A DNA stretch of 64,000 bases, from the NCBI GenBank assembly GCA_943736015.1, contig OX031069.1:24619235-24683234 (forward strand), in the 5' to 3' direction. This DNA is from Tridacna crocea. Its lineage: Eukaryota > Mollusca > Bivalvia > Cardiida > Cardiidae. Within the stretch, counting starts at the first letter, position 1. Every line of letters starts with the position of its first letter. Positions 1-11,798 of the stretch are shown here, piece after piece. A program made the position numbers and the translations under genes. Below the pieces are notes generated by a model, which was not told the origin of the DNA, did no database searches, and was given only the letters and a program-made list of their open reading frames with translations.

Positions 1-218
1 ATAAGCCGTACAAGACATGTATACTCTTCCCTTCCAATGCTGAGAATGGGACTGGCAGCAGGTGCAAAGTTGTCTTTCAAACTTGGCGCTGGTCGGTTTG
101 CATTCGAAAACGTCGTCTGTATATTCGAGATCAACTATGACGTCATCGTACTTATTTGAATACGATCTCGCATAAAAGTTATTGATTAAGTAACATACCA
201 TCAAACATTTGTTCCTTT

Positions 219-356
219 GTAACGAGCAATTTCTCATTTTCGCACAGTGTTTTCTACCCTTTTGGAGAACTTTCAGTCATTTTCATCAAGTTTAAAATTG
301 TCGTCTGCAATCTCTTTCGGTTTGGAAGAGTCTAAAATTTGTCGTTTGGGAAAGAG
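219..356 (+). mobile_element. Family A hairpin MITE, right half only
   Basis: Begins at the hairpin tip (GAGCAATTTCTC) and runs through the usual right-hand blocks (CAGTGTTTTCTACCC, GTCGTCTGCAA, GTCGTTTGGGAAAGAG) to a TTAA at 357-360. The left arm is absent, so this is a 5'-truncated copy. The tip is the GCTCGTTACGAGC variant rather than the commoner GCTGGTAACCAGC. Confidence 0.75.
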
Positions 357-360
357 TTAA

Positions 361-3227
361 CGAGATCATGAATTTCGATCTTTGAACCCAGAGATAAATT
401 TGTGTCTGACGAGTAGTAATCATCGGGTAGGAATATAATGCTGTAATGACGTCACACAATGTTCATTTGATGTCACAAAATCTTATCTCAAACTTGTGTG
501 AGATAAAATTGTTGTATTTTACTGAAAAGGGGGAAGTTATATGACAGTATAAAAAGTCCGGTTAGCCCTCTTTATTGCATAAAACGTGCGCTTTTTGGAC
601 CTTTATAAGCATGTATTAATATAGGGTTCGCAGAGGCCCGAAAAATGCTTTAACGCCCGAGGAATCGGTAATTCGCTCGCTTGATGTAGATCGAACCCTC
701 CGACGTCTTTCAGTTAAAAGAACTCATAACCACGCATTCATCCTAATTGCAATAGTTCAAACATGTGCGGGTTTATCCCACATAAGTCCACTTGGTATTA
801 AAAGTCATTAGACATGAATTTACACCGAGAGAATCAAAACTGGCATACAGGACTAACGGCCCTTCATTGCTCGTAACAAAAACTTCTTCGCCCACTTCCG
901 GTTTTGAATCATTTAGGTACAGTACATTTGAAGTTGGCTTATTAGCATTTCTGTGGAAATATTTTTGCTATCTTTGCAAATTATTGTTAAAATATCTTTA
1001 CTTTAGGCAATAATAGCATTAGTTCACGGCTTTTTCGGTCGTTAACATTTGCAGAGGCCTTCAAAATACTTTAACACCCTCGTGCTTCGCAAAAGCATTT
1101 TTCAGGCCTCTGCGAATGTTAACGACCTCAAAAGCGTAAATTAACCTTATATTAATTAACTGCAGTCATTAACCTCGCCAAAAATAGTCTGATCCGAGAT
1201 GCGCCGATTACGAGGAAGAATAATTTAACATGAGTTTGATATACGATGTAGACTATGTTTATAAGGCATATAGCCATACGATGTATATCAACAAATGAAC
1301 AATTGTGTCAATCATTCTGGGATATAAATAAACCACAGGCACTTAGACGTATTACTTCAACTCCTTACCACTCAAGAAAAAATGTTCAGTTTGTCCAAAT
1401 TGAAAGTAAATGCCGATGGACAACTTATAATTGTGTCTAAAATGATGAAATTTGTGTATAGTTAGAGCAGAAAACGTTCTGGGAAAAGGAGAACATGCTG
1501 GTACCCTTCATGTTCTTTATCCAGAAAGTATTCAACAATCTTTCCTCTTCTTAGTTGTTTAAGCACATGATTGTCCACAGTGGTGTAAAACATTGCACGA
1601 ATCCAATGATGCGCCATCTATGAAGAACTTGTGTAGATCTTTTGTTTTTGGCTTCATGCACTACATTGGCTCGAACGACTGATCGGATATTTAACCTCGT
1701 ACAACTTGGCATTGGTAATTTAACAAACCCTACAGGTTTTACCTATTTACACTGACACCTATGTTCAGTTTTATGGTGTTCCTAAACAGGGATTGCTGTA
1801 AATGTTGACTTTGGAATGCAGCAATAATTGAACTACTACGCTTGTGTATGACTGGATTTGATATAACTGTAAACACTGACGTCGTGATGTAAAAGGTTAG
1901 TCCTTAGTTAATATTCATCAAACGTTCTTAATAGCATTCTCAGTCGAATTTACGCGAATTTCTAAATGGCTCAGTCAATCAGAAATTGTGTTACTTTGAA
2001 ATGAATATTCGATCAGTGCTCGTATATAAAGAGGTTTAAGGTAGTTGTTCCGTATTGCAAAACAGATATTTCACTGTGATAATGTCCTACAAGATTTGCT
2101 ATGATTAAAAAAATCAGTATTATTGTACTACTATTACCGAGCCATTTTTTTCTTTTTGTTTTCCTCTCTAGAATTATGATTTATGAATCTAAAACCACTA
2201 TATTTTCATTACAAACTTAAAAGACATAATAATTACCTTCCCTTTCTGGAAATTAACAAAAGTATCAATACATGATTTCAAGGTATACATCAAAGGAACT
2301 TCTAGTCGTGTATACATGTGCAAAAGTATTATATCTGTATAAATCAGCATTTATCAATTAGATCTATCGAGAAATTTTATTCTTCATGCCCATTATTATT
2401 TGATGTCTTGCCTGGTGCAATGCATAAAGGGGATGCATTAATCCAGTACCACACAATCCCTACTGTCTTCCATGTCCACCGGAAGTGCATTGCACAGGTC
2501 TTACCTTAAACTCTTTACCGCACAATCCCGACTTGTAACGACACTGAGAATGAAAGGGTGTGAAGAAATTTGAAAACAAGTGGAATGTCTTAGAATGGAA
2601 TATGAAAAATGTCCGCTGAATCTCTGTTTACCCCGAATTATTTCCATTGCTCGATCCGATATTGCACGTTAAGACCATCTTTGACACTTTTTTAACTTTC
2701 TACTGTGCGCGCGCATCTCCCTACCTCCTATTCTATACTTGGCGTTGGCTATTTCACCACATGATCTCCGTAAACACGAAGTGTGCCTTATTAGTTTGCT
2801 ATTACTAATTTTTTCGAGTTTTTTTTACTTTGACCATTCTTACCTACCAAGGGAGATTGAAAAGAATGAGGAGGGCACTTGGCTATAAGTGTATATTTTA
2901 AATTTATTTGTTCACCGCATTTACTGCACAGACCTCATACATCACTTCATTATCTGTCAACCGTACTTCATTAATTATCATAATTCACTTTCATTTCGTA
3001 AAACTCATTACTTCCTGAAACCAATTATTCGTTTATCACTTTGAAAACATTAATTTCAAATATGGATATTAAAAATCACTTATGATTTATTTAATGAAAA
3101 TAAATAGGAAAAAAAAAAGCGAAAAAAACCCCAAAATGAACTGAAGCGCAATATCATCGTTTGTCATATCTTTTAACTTTTCGTTTTACTGTGGTCTGTG
3201 ATACAACGCAGACGACAAATGCGTTGA
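361..3227. other. Mostly unassigned non-coding DNA
   Basis: No coding signal was found; the open frames here are short and have no recognisable motif. It contains a family K fragment at about 425-545 (TGACGTCA and CTTATCTCAAACTTGTGTGAG, like 40075-40100) and an imperfect palindrome at 1034-1135 whose arms carry GTTAACATTTGCAGAGGCCT. A related single arm lies near 630-660. A purine/pyrimidine-poor AT stretch occupies 2080-3120. Confidence 0.5.
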
Positions 3228-3231
3228 TTAA

Positions 3232-3452
3232 TCCTTTATCATACAATCCAGACTTTTGAAGACACAGGGAAAGAAACTTTTTGAAAACATTATGGGAAAT
3301 GGAGAAAATGCTGGTAACCAGCATTTTCTACTTTTCCCACAACGTTTTCTACCTTGCTGTAAACAGTTTTCTTTTTTTGACTCATGTTTAATTTGTCGTC
3401 TGCAAGTGCTTTCAATTTGGACCAGTCTAACATTATTTCGTTTGGTAAACCG
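3232..3452 (+). mobile_element. Family A hairpin MITE
   Basis: A 221-bp copy flanked by TTAA at 3228-3231 and 3453-3456. The centre has the A signature: GGAGAAAATGCTGGTAACC followed by its inverted complement, giving a long hairpin tip. End sequences are divergent from the family (TCCTTTATCATACAATCC at the left). Confidence 0.9.
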
Positions 3453-4309
3453 TTAACTGATTAACAAAACAGGATATTGAGGTCGAATGTATGTAATAAA
3501 ACATTTGTACAGATCTTGAAATAGTTGCCTTGGATTGCTGCGGTTTGCTTTGGCGGAGGTTGTTCGCGTCAAAACAAAATACGCCCTCTTTGGGGCATTT
3601 GATCGATGCGATTAATTTGATTTAAAGTCATATTCTAGAGGAACGGTTTCTTTCACGTACATTTTCCTAATATAGTTACAGAGATATAAGGGTTAAATAC
3701 ATTTGTATTTATACCTGTTAAACATTCGTGCAAACCATGAAATAGTTGCGGTTGTGGTAATTTATTGCGATGTGATTTGCCGGAAATTGTCTCAGTCAAA
3801 ACATCTGCACCCCATAAGGAATATTCGGTTAATGCATTTGTTTTGAAATTGAAATTGTACCAAAGGACCAATGGGGAATAGTCTTCTTCCATGTTACTTT
3901 CCATAAATTATTTTTCGAAAATAGCTTACAAGGTCTAATATATAAAACATCGTCATTGTGAAGATCTTTAAATATTGGCGAATGGGACTGATTATTTCTA
4001 CGTGATTTGCCGGAAGTTCCCTGGGTCAAAATAAGCAGCAATCTCTGGAGAGCATTTAGTCTTAAAGTTCACTTGACATACATGTATAACCTTTGCTTAC
4101 TTGAACCATCTTTCCTGTTTAAAGGCACTGTATAGTCCGAAAATAAGTTATTTTCACCGTTTTTAACTCGGAAACATATCGGATAACTCATCGAAACACA
4201 CATATATAAGATTCGAGATAACTCGAACTTATCAGTTATGAAATTGGTGGCTGTGATATACGGCGTTGTCTCCGCATGCCATACTCTTCGAAGATTCGAC
4301 CTGTCTTAA

Positions 4310-4528
4310 CCTTTTCCTAAACGACAAATTTTGGACCCTTCCAAACCGAAAGAGTTTGCAGACGACAATTTTAGATTTAGAGAAAATGGCAGAAAGTTTT
4401 CAAAAAGGGTAGAAAACACTGTGGGAAAAGGAGAAATTGCTCGTTACGAGCAATTTCTCCTTTTCCCACAGTGTTTTCAAAGACTGTTACTGCAGACACG
4501 TAAAAACCAGGGCTTGTTTGGGAAAGGG
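4310..4528 (-). mobile_element. Family A hairpin MITE inside the left arm of M1
   Basis: Flanked by TTAA (4306-4309) and TTAT (4529-4532). The opposite M1 arm has the uninterrupted equivalent (GCGTCATATAAGACAG, about 5369-5384), which acts as an empty site and shows insertion at a TTA(A/T) target. The tip carries the GCTCGTTACGAGC variant. Confidence 0.9.
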
Positions 4529-4563
4529 TTATATGACGCATCGCCCACCCCCCATTTTTTTCC

Positions 4564-4587
4564 GGGGGTAAGGGCGGGTTGGGGGGG
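4564..4587 (+). other. Potential G-quadruplex
   Basis: Four guanine runs (5, 3, 3 and 7) are separated by 3-, 1- and 2-base loops within 24 bases of the M1 left arm. The right arm counterpart is not G-rich enough to fold in this way. Only potential is shown. Confidence 0.5.
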
Positions 4588-5600
4588 CTATTGTAGTAAT
4601 ACGTGCTGATAAAGTAGCAATCGAGAAAATGGCTATATGGCTATTATCAATACGTTTGAGGAGAAATCAGGCCCGTTTTAGCTGCAGATTTCTCTAAACT
4701 ACAATAATTTTACTGGCAAAATTTATTTGAAAAGAAAATAAGATCGATTAAGTACTACAAATATATTTGTATACTGGATCTAAAAATAGATCAACTCGGT
4801 ACATCGAGTACATATGCATTACCCAAAGCCTGTTGGGCCTATTTTGATAAATGGTCGGTGCATAGGTTACAGGCTAGCTGATCATAACTGAATAAATCGC
4901 ACCAGCTAGCGTTTTATTGAGTAAACGTTTGTTTTGGTTTGAAATTCAAATTAACGGTTCTTATTTTGAAAAGTTTCTCCGCTTCTGTACCCAGAATACC
5001 CAAATTAGATGGATGTGTATTTGCAGAATGCCATCTAGCGGGAGATAATGTGATATACAGGTGCGAAACGTTATCTCCCGCTAGATGGCATTCTATAAAT
5101 ACTCATCTATCTAATTTGGGCATCCTGGGTACAGAGCCGAACAACTTTCCTACGCGGCAACCGTTACTTTGAATTTCAAACTGAAATAAACGTTTACTCA
5201 GTAAAACGCTACCTCGTGCAATTCACTCAGCTATGATCAGCAGTTTAGAGAAATCTGGAGCTAAATCAGGCCTCATTTCTCCTCAAGCGTATTGATAAAA
5301 GCTATTTTCTACATTGCTACTTTTCAAAGCGTAATATTACAGTAAGCCCGCTTTCGGGGCTAGTGATGCGTCATATAAGACAGTCGAATCTTCGAAGAAT
5401 TTGACATGCGCAGACAACGGGTGCGAAAATGCATGGAGTAGCCCGTCGGTTTCAGGGACGCCATTTATCGAGACAACCTTCGTTATCGTTCGTGTATATT
5501 CGAACTAGGTCTTCGAGATAGACACGTGATATCATTGTATCTCATTAGTGCTACACAGAACTATGTTTTACATTTCCAATAGTATCTCATCGGATTGCTC

Positions 5601-6150
5601 ATTCTGAACCTTTTTTTTCTTATTTGGATGCTGTAAATTCTTTCTGTATAAATCATAAATGAAACAGCGATGGCCAGCCTTTTTTTTTTTTAAGAATAAT
5701 AAAAATTAGAATAATTCCCTGGGCTATCCTAGGTAAGAATGACACAAAAAATGACCCAATGGGACTTTTAATTTCTGACCCAAAATAAAAAGGTATGTCA
5801 AACTGATTATATAATATTACAGTTTAAAATGCAAAGTCGTAATGCTAGACCGAAAATTAAGCCATCTGGGAAAAGTTTACCCAAGATCGTCTGGTGTTAA
5901 ATTTTATGCACATTCAGCTTGAAAAACGTTAATGAATGACAGAATTGTCTTAGGTAAATTTATGGTGAGAAATTGATACCAAATTTCACAATGCTTCCTC
6001 CAAAACCAAACACTTATTTGATACCTTTGTTATTGGTTGTAGGGGGTTTAGTGAAGACTAGCAATCATAAACAACCGGACTGTCTTCGGAGAAAGTAATA
6101 CGGTAGATAAGAGAGAAGCAAAGACAAGTAAGTGTATGAGATTATTTCTA
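5601..6150. other. Unassigned non-coding DNA
   Basis: AT-rich, with homopolymer runs near 5610 and 5680. No repeat family or coding motif was recognised. Confidence 0.4.
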
Positions 6151-6153
6151 TAT

Positions 6154-6382
6154 GACTTGCAATCCGCGAAAAGGCGCATTCGGACAATGGCTTAAATTGT
6201 CGTCTCGGATCAGCCTGCACAATCTTGTATGTAATTTTTGTTTTGCGCAAGTCTACTGAGTAATCGAATCAAATGTAGATGTAAAGTGCCGCTTCGGATT
6301 AGCCTGCGCGGACTCCGCAGGCTAATCCGAGACGACACTTTGCGCAAATGTCTGAATGACCCTTTTCGCGGGTTGCAAGCCA
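6154..6382. mobile_element. Family B element B1
   Basis: Terminal blocks are CTTGCAATCCGCGAAAAGG and GCGGGTTGCAAGCC, inverted relative to one another. The right half is an inner hairpin (GGATTAGCCTGCGCGGACTC and complement). The left inner hairpin is damaged near 6210-6230. About 230 bp, non-coding, with no transposase. Confidence 0.8.
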
Positions 6383-6779
6383 ATTATAGGCATGATATAA
6401 CACTCTCTTTCTGTGTTTGTCTGCCTGCCCCTGTCTCTTTGTCTTTATCTCTCCCTCCCTCCCTCTCTCTTTGTCTCTCTCTCCCATTTAGTAACACCAC
6501 AGCAGCTAGGGCGACTACTTACACATTCCCGGTGTTCCGGTGTATCATCTGCTGTACGCATCTCAAGTTCCTGGCTGCTTTTCCACGAAAAAAGTTGTTA
6601 TAGTGCTCATCGGTACACGAAAAAATATTCCAGTTACTTGTACTATTATTCAACCCCGATCTGGAACTCAGTCTGCATGAGTAACGACCATATTCGTGGC
6701 CGTAGAGAACTTGAAGTTACTGGGGTCGCTGATTCCAAACATCAGCTCAGCAAATTTCTTCAAGAAGACCAACGATAGT

Positions 6780-6900
6780 CATTGCGACAGGATTTATTCC
6801 TTTTACCGTATACATTAGGTTCGATTCCAGTTAGTACTGCTAGTATGTGGGAATGCAGCAAGTGGCTTGGAAGAACATTGTTCGAAGTACTGGTGAAAAA
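6780..6900 (+). mobile_element. SINE fragment lacking the tRNA-like head
   Basis: The stretch GCGACAGGATTTATTCC ... AGCAAGTGGCTTGGAAGAACA matches the body of the SINE at 29440-29732 (GCGACAGGATTCATTCC ... AGCCAGTGGCTTGGAAAGAAT). The head and 3' tail are missing; a (CA)n run follows immediately. Confidence 0.6.
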
Positions 6901-6904
6901 AAAA

Positions 6905-6925
6905 ACACACACACACACACACACA
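6905..6925 (+). repeat. (CA)n microsatellite
   Basis: About ten CA units after an A-run, at the broken edge of the SINE fragment. Confidence 0.9.
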
Positions 6926-6995
6926 AAAGCATAGATAGCCAAAAGTGCACTGATATAAACAAGAAGTTGATAAATAAACACCATAAACTCGTTAA

Positions 6996-7208
6996 CAACC
7001 GACGAAATTTTTGCCTTGTCCAAATCGAAAGCATTTGTAGATGACAAAATAAAAGTGACTGAAAATTTGAAATTTGTTTTATGAAGGGTAGAAAATATTG
7101 TGGGAAAAGGAGAAAATGCTGGTCGCCAGCATTTTCTCCTTTTCCCACAATGTTTCCTAAAGACGTTTTTCTCAGGGCTGTCAAAAGTGGGGATTGTGTA
7201 GTAATGGG
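6996..7208 (-). mobile_element. Family A hairpin MITE
   Basis: TTAA at 6992-6995 and 7209-7212 flank a 213-bp copy in reverse orientation (CATTTGTAGATGACAAAAT on the left, GATTGTGTAGTAATGGG on the right). The central hairpin is intact, with tip GCTGGTCGCCAGC. Confidence 0.9.
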
Positions 7209-7212
7209 TTAA

Positions 7213-7290
7213 CTCTTTTGCTAAGTAGCTTTGGCGGATAGTGCAGTCTGATCTTGGATCTACACTTTCCGCTTCCCGATGCTAGAATAT
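7213..7290 (+). repeat. Family C hairpin, right half
   Basis: GTGCAGTCTGATCTTGGATC and TACACTTTCCG match the right arm of the C hairpins at 25418 and 44160. The left arm is missing. Confidence 0.6.
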
Positions 7291-7372
7291 GGCTCAATTC
7301 ATCTTCAGTGTTGGTGGTAATCAATTTTCAGACTTAAAGAAAAGTTGTTTTTTTTTTTTGTTTTGTTGAAGT

Positions 7373-8094
7373 GTATGGTGTCATCTTTCTGCCAAGAGAT
7401 ACGGGAAAACCATCAGAATAATTTTAGAAAACTATCGCAATAAATCAAAGTTTTCTAGAAAAGTTATCTAGAAAGGGAACAGTTTCCTGAAAAAGATATT
7501 GCGATAACCTTTATTACCTAGAAAATTTAACATTGATCAATACGTATTTTTATGAAAAACATCTCAGTCGGGCTCGAAGCGGACATTCAAGATCGAATTA
7601 TCGCTAAGGCATACCCTTTCTCCATCTATAAGTAGAAATTTCGCCATTTGGATGAACTCTATAGATTTTGACTTAGCAAGATGGAGGTAAATTAAAATTT
7701 GAATTTTTTGCAAACGAAGCCTAAATGGTAATCTTTGGCTACACGTGAACTAACTGAAGTCTATCAAACATAAAGACGACTTGAAATACCTTTTACAAAC
7801 GATTTTAAAACCATTCAGTGAAAAGCAGAATTCATTGATAAAAACATTATAGGCTACGTCTATAAATTGCTTTTTCCGACGTTTTTCCAAAAAATCGTAT
7901 ATATTCATAGATACCGTAAATGTCAGCTGTGGGAAACACCACAATGAAAATCGTGATTAAAACGAGAATTATTGCAAAGTTTTTTATCCCATGATTTTTT
8001 TATTATCTAGATAATATTACTAGGAAAGTTAGTTTTATCGTGATAGTTTTCCAGTAATTATCTGGTATCTCGTGGCAGAAATATGCCTCCATAG
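7373..8094. mobile_element. Element Q with long inverted termini
   Basis: The first ~100 bases (TCTTTCTGCCAAGAGATAC, GAAAACTATCGCAATAA, AAGTTATCTAG) recur inverted in the last ~95 (CTAGATAATATTACTAGG, CGTGATAGTTTTCCAG, GTATCTCGTGGCAGAAATA). The middle (7480-7990) is non-coding. No second copy was found in the window. Confidence 0.6.
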
Positions 8095-8269
8095 TCGTGA
8101 AATAATAAAATACATGTACTATAAAACTTACATTGAGCCTCTTGACCGACTAAGCAAACCTGTCTCTGGACTTGGCAACAAAAGTAGCTAAGTACTTGAA
8201 CAGCTCGCCCCCAAAACTTTGTTTCCTCTTTGTTAGAGTGAACCGTGTCGTACATTTCGTCCTCATATA

Positions 8270-8759
8270 GCCTGCAGCATGTGAAAAGGGGCATTCGGAC
8301 ATTTGCGTATGTTTCATCTTGGATCAGCCTGCGTAGTCCCCACAGGCTGATTCAAAACGACAATTTCCTTTTTTATGCAATTTTCTGTTTGGCCAAAGTC
8401 TACTGTAACACAAAATCCAACATACTCGTAAACTGTCGTCTCGGATTAGCCTGTGCCGTCTACGCAGGCTGATCCGAAAGGACATTTTACGCAAATGTCC
8501 GAATGCCAAATTTCGCGTATTAACCCATTACCACACAATCCCTACTTTTGACGCCCCTTAGAAAGAAGCCTTTTGAAAACACTGTAGGAAAAGGAGAAAA
8601 TGCTGGTAACCAGCATTTTCTCCTTTTCCCACAGTGTTTTCTACCCTTCCCAGAACAAATTTCATAATTATTTTCAGTCACCTTTATTTTTTCGTCTGCA
8701 AATGCTTTCAACCTGAACCAGTCTAAAATTTTGTCGTGTGGTAATGAGTAAAAAGCCAT
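8270..8759. mobile_element. Family B element B2, with a family A copy in its right end
   Basis: The two inner hairpins (GGATCAGCCTGCGTAGTCC and GGATTAGCCTGTGCCGTC with complements) and the outer blocks GAAAAGGGGCATTCGGACA / ACATTTTACGCAAATGTCC are present. The right terminus TTTCGCGTATT is broken by family A at 8524-8747 and resumes as AAAAGCCATA. Confidence 0.75.
8524..8747 (+). mobile_element. Family A hairpin MITE inside B2
   Basis: Near-consensus copy: CCCATTACCACACAATCCC at the left, GTCGTGTGGTAATGAG at the right, hairpin tip GCTGGTAACCAGC. Flanks are TTAA (8520-8523) and GTAA (8748-8751). Confidence 0.9.
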
Positions 8760-8864
8760 AATATTTTTTCATGTGAATAGTGCTAATTTTGTACCTTTTA
8801 CGGCTAGCATAGGTTAAGATGACATTAGAGAGACTAGCTCTACAAGTATTGCACTTGAACAACT

Positions 8865-9640
8865 TTCCACATGCTTTGTTTCAAGCTGGTAAGAGTCCAT
8901 GATATGTACTGTATATACATTCCGTCTTCATAGACGGTGCGTATATTGTACCTATTGCGGCCAGTGTAGCTTGAGTTTAGGCGACTAAACAGATTATTAT
9001 ACTGCACAGAAATTTCTCGTGATCTGATTGGTTAACATGCCGGGAACATATATTCTGTACCCTTGCAAAAACCACCTAAAGCCAGTGCCCCTTAAACATC
9101 ACTACACGTGCAACAAAACATCCAAAATGGCGGTGTCGATTGATCACCAGACTGCACGTTTATGCACCAAACTGCACGTTTTTGTGACGTCAGTTCCCAG
9201 TGACGTCAGCTTTCATTGAATTGGGCACTCAGAAGGGAATTTCTGTTTCGTCAACATACTCGATTCGTGAAATTATAATACAGGAAAATTTCGATTAACA
9301 TGTTTTTAAAGGGTAAAACTTTGCAGTGTAATAAATTCGGCTCGGGGCGACATTATTAACCACAGCCCTTAACAAGTTTCCAATTCCCTGCCACCTGACC
9401 CTTCAACTAATAATGTACTGTTGAAGCAGTGTACGCGAAGAGCTTTCTATAGGCCTTGTTTCCTGCTGCCTTAAGTACATGTACTGTGTATGCATTCCGT
9501 TCTCATACGGACTTTAAACTAAAGAGTGCAAATCTTGTACCTTTTGCGGGCATCGTAAATCAAGATAAAAACTATTCAGAATGTGCTGCTGAAGCCGTAC
9601 TCAAAACGCATACCGCAAGACGTCTTTCCTGCATGTTAAA
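8865..9640 (+). repeat. ~150-bp direct repeat split by G1
   Basis: 8865-8985 and 9455-9585 share, in order, CTTTGTTTC, ATGTACTGT, CATTCCGT, TTGTACCT and a TTGCGGnCA block. They look like two units of a degenerate direct repeat with G1 between them. Confidence 0.45.
8993..9422 (-). mobile_element. Family G element G1
   Basis: Reverse-orientation counterpart of 30446-30960. Shared blocks are TTTCTCGTGATCTGATTGG, CACTACACGTGCAACA, CCAAAATGGCGG, two TGACGTCA sites and CCCTGCCACCTGACC. The terminal inverted repeat seen in G2 is reduced here to one arm. Confidence 0.75.
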
Positions 9641-9988
9641 GTACATGTTAAAGTACATGTACGTCGGGTGATCCAAAAGAACGTAGACCACCTCTTTATC
9701 TTGAAAACTACTTCACGTAGGTTTATGAAAAATTGCAGAGATGAGCATTGATTATCTAGCAATAGTTTTATGCTTTCAAATGTCGTTTCAATCAAGTAGG
9801 AAAAATGTGACGACATTTATATATAGGGAAAAGATATCTCGTTTTCGAATATTGTACATCAATGATTAGACAACATGTTCCGAGTAGTCTGATCTTGATC
9901 TGCATTGGCCGCAAAAGGTCTTTGAGTCGCTGTTCACATCCAAAGGGTTAAGTAAAGTATTTATTATTGCTCGAAGCAAAACTTAAAA

Positions 9989-10242
9989 AAATGCATAGTG
10001 TAGATCTAAGATCAGACTAAACAAAACGTCTGGTCCCGTATTCACCAACCATTCTTTGTGTTATTCCTCAAGATTTTCCGACAGTGAAAGTACCAGAACT
10101 TTTGATTGGCTAAACCATTATGGTTTAGCCAATCAGAAGTTCTGTTACTTTCACACCGACAAAATTCTAAAGAATAAGACTAAGAATGTTCTTGAGAATG
10201 GTTTGTGAATATGGGCCCTGATCTCGATCTTCATTGAGTATA
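9989..10242. repeat. Family C hairpin interrupted by I1
   Basis: GTGTAGATCTAAGATCAGAC ... CGTCTGGTC before 10035 and TGATCTCGATCTTCATTG after 10218 together rebuild a C hairpin (compare 25440-25520). I1 lies in its right shoulder. Another C right half is at 9885-9952. Confidence 0.6.
10035..10218. mobile_element. Palindromic element I1
   Basis: The 184-bp inverted repeat has ends CCGTATTCACCAACCATTCT and AGAATGGTTTGTGAATATGG. Its centre is ATTGGCTAAACCATTATGG and complement. Other copies: 33853-35406 (interrupted), 56450-56568, 62537-62732 and degenerate 15985-16159. Confidence 0.8.
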
Positions 10243-10437
10243 AAAACACTTTATGTTTTCTACTACATGCCGAGGATTGATTGTAGAGTCTTATATCTGG
10301 TGTGAAGATGTCAAGTGGTTGGATTTCCTGATGTGTGACTGGTGTTCGCAGTGAAGGCCAAGGCAATTGCTATCTTGGTTTTAAGTCATATTTTTCATGT
10401 TCCAGCTTTCTCAAGAAGTTCAGAATAACCTTAAGAC

Positions 10438-11798
10438 ATAGAGGATATTTTTTTTTGGTGAAAGATCGAAATATATGTCATTGAGTGAGCATCATCGGTA
10501 ATATACGAGTGGCGCAGCCCCGAATGAAAATATTACCAATGGTGTTCACGAGATGAAAGATCGAAATTTATTTCATCGAGTGAACATCGTCGGTAATATT
10601 TTCACGAGTGGCGCAGCCACGAGTGAAAATATTAACAATGGTGTTCACGAGATGAAATAAATTTCGATCTTTCACCGAAAAAAAAAAGTATTCTATTTAT
10701 TTCATGCTTTTAACCCTTTCTGGGAGGAGCTTTATCAAAATCCAGCACGGTTCTTTTCCATTATTCCCCTTCCGCATAGCAACGCATTACAATATCACGT
10801 CAAGCGCGAGAAATGTAAGGTATATGACATCATATTTCCCATCTGGTTGTGAAGCACGCGCAATTTACCTAGGCAACAAGAACATGAAAATCGGTATTTT
10901 CACTGGTGGTACCAGTGTAAGATCGAAAAATATTGTCACTGCTATTTCTCGATAATTATCCTACCAGACAGCATGAAATAAATCACTGTATCAGCTTATA
11001 AACCCTGTAATGCTTTTTCGAAAAAATAACTTACTTTATTCTTGATGTATGAAAAACATCATGTCAAATTTAATTTTTCTTTGTAACTAGCACCTTCTTG
11101 TTTTACAAAAAACAACAACATTCTGTCGTTAAGTTACAAACCATGTTAAATGCTATTTTTTTTTTGTCCAACATTTAGATTTTTAGAACAAAATTTTCAG
11201 CTTGGAATTCTTATTGGTAAAAGCACTGATGATGTCTGATGATGTCTGCCTGATCGATTTTGAAGTTATAGTCTGTATCAGGAATAATGCAAGTATAGTT
11301 ATGCGCAAAGTATGCATGGGGGAAAAATCTAGATTTTAATTCGATATTGTTTTGAGATAAAAGATAATATATTATTTCATGCTTTCCAGTAGGATTCGAA
11401 AAATAGCTTTAAAAATATTTTTCGATCTTACACAGGTACCACCAGTGAAAATACCGATTTTCACATTCTTGTTGTCTAGATTAATTGCGCGTGCCTAACA
11501 ACCAGATGGGAAATATGACGTCATTTACCTTACATTTCTCGCGCTTGACGTAATATTGTGATGCGTTGCTATGCGGGAGGGGTACGCCACGGGGAATGAC
11601 GGAAAAGAACTGTTCTGGATTTTGATAAAGCTCCTCCAAGAAAGGGTTAAAAGCATGAAATAAATAGAATCTTTGTGTTTTTTCGGTGAAAGATCGAAAT
11701 TTATTTCATCTCATGAACAACATCGGTAATATTTACCGATGGTGTTCACTCGATGAAATAAATTTCGATCTTTCACCGTAAAAACATATATCCTCTAT
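10438..11798. mobile_element. Giant foldback element F1
   Basis: Two head-to-head ~460-bp units (10438-10985 and 11370-11798) form a 1.36-kb palindrome around a ~385-bp spacer. Both outer ends carry AGAGGATAT and a GAAAGATCGAAAT block. Inner blocks CATCTGGTTGT, TCTCGCGCTTGACGT and CCGATTTTCAC recur inverted. Each end also holds a small palindrome (TATTTTCACGAGTGGC). Single units are at 31243-31710 and 55938-56391. Non-coding. Confidence 0.8.

Larger units (their letters stand above)
4264..5418. mobile_element. Foldback element M1 (large inverted repeat)
   Basis: Ends are GTTGTCTCCGCATG and its near complement CATGCGCAGACAAC. Left-arm blocks recur inverted on the right: GAAGATTCGACCTGTCTTA with 5375-5396, GAGGAGAAATCAGGCC with 5264-5282, and the hairpin centre 4986-5050 with 5070-5136 (GCCATCTAGCGGGAGATAA). 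The left arm is enlarged by a family A insertion. A half copy, M2, is at 33038-33393. No transposase is encoded; it is presumably mobilised in trans. Confidence 0.8.
4121..5600. mobile_element. Family L repeat, split by foldback element M1
   Basis: The outer parts (4121-4263 and 5419-5600) match, in order, the continuous repeat at 13563-13880: the TTTTCACCGTTTTTAA-like left block, then GCCCGTCGGTTT, GAGACAACCTTCGTTATCG and TCTCATTAGTGCTACAC on the right. In that second copy the two parts are contiguous, so M1 (4264-5418) is a later insertion. No function is known for L. Confidence 0.7.
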
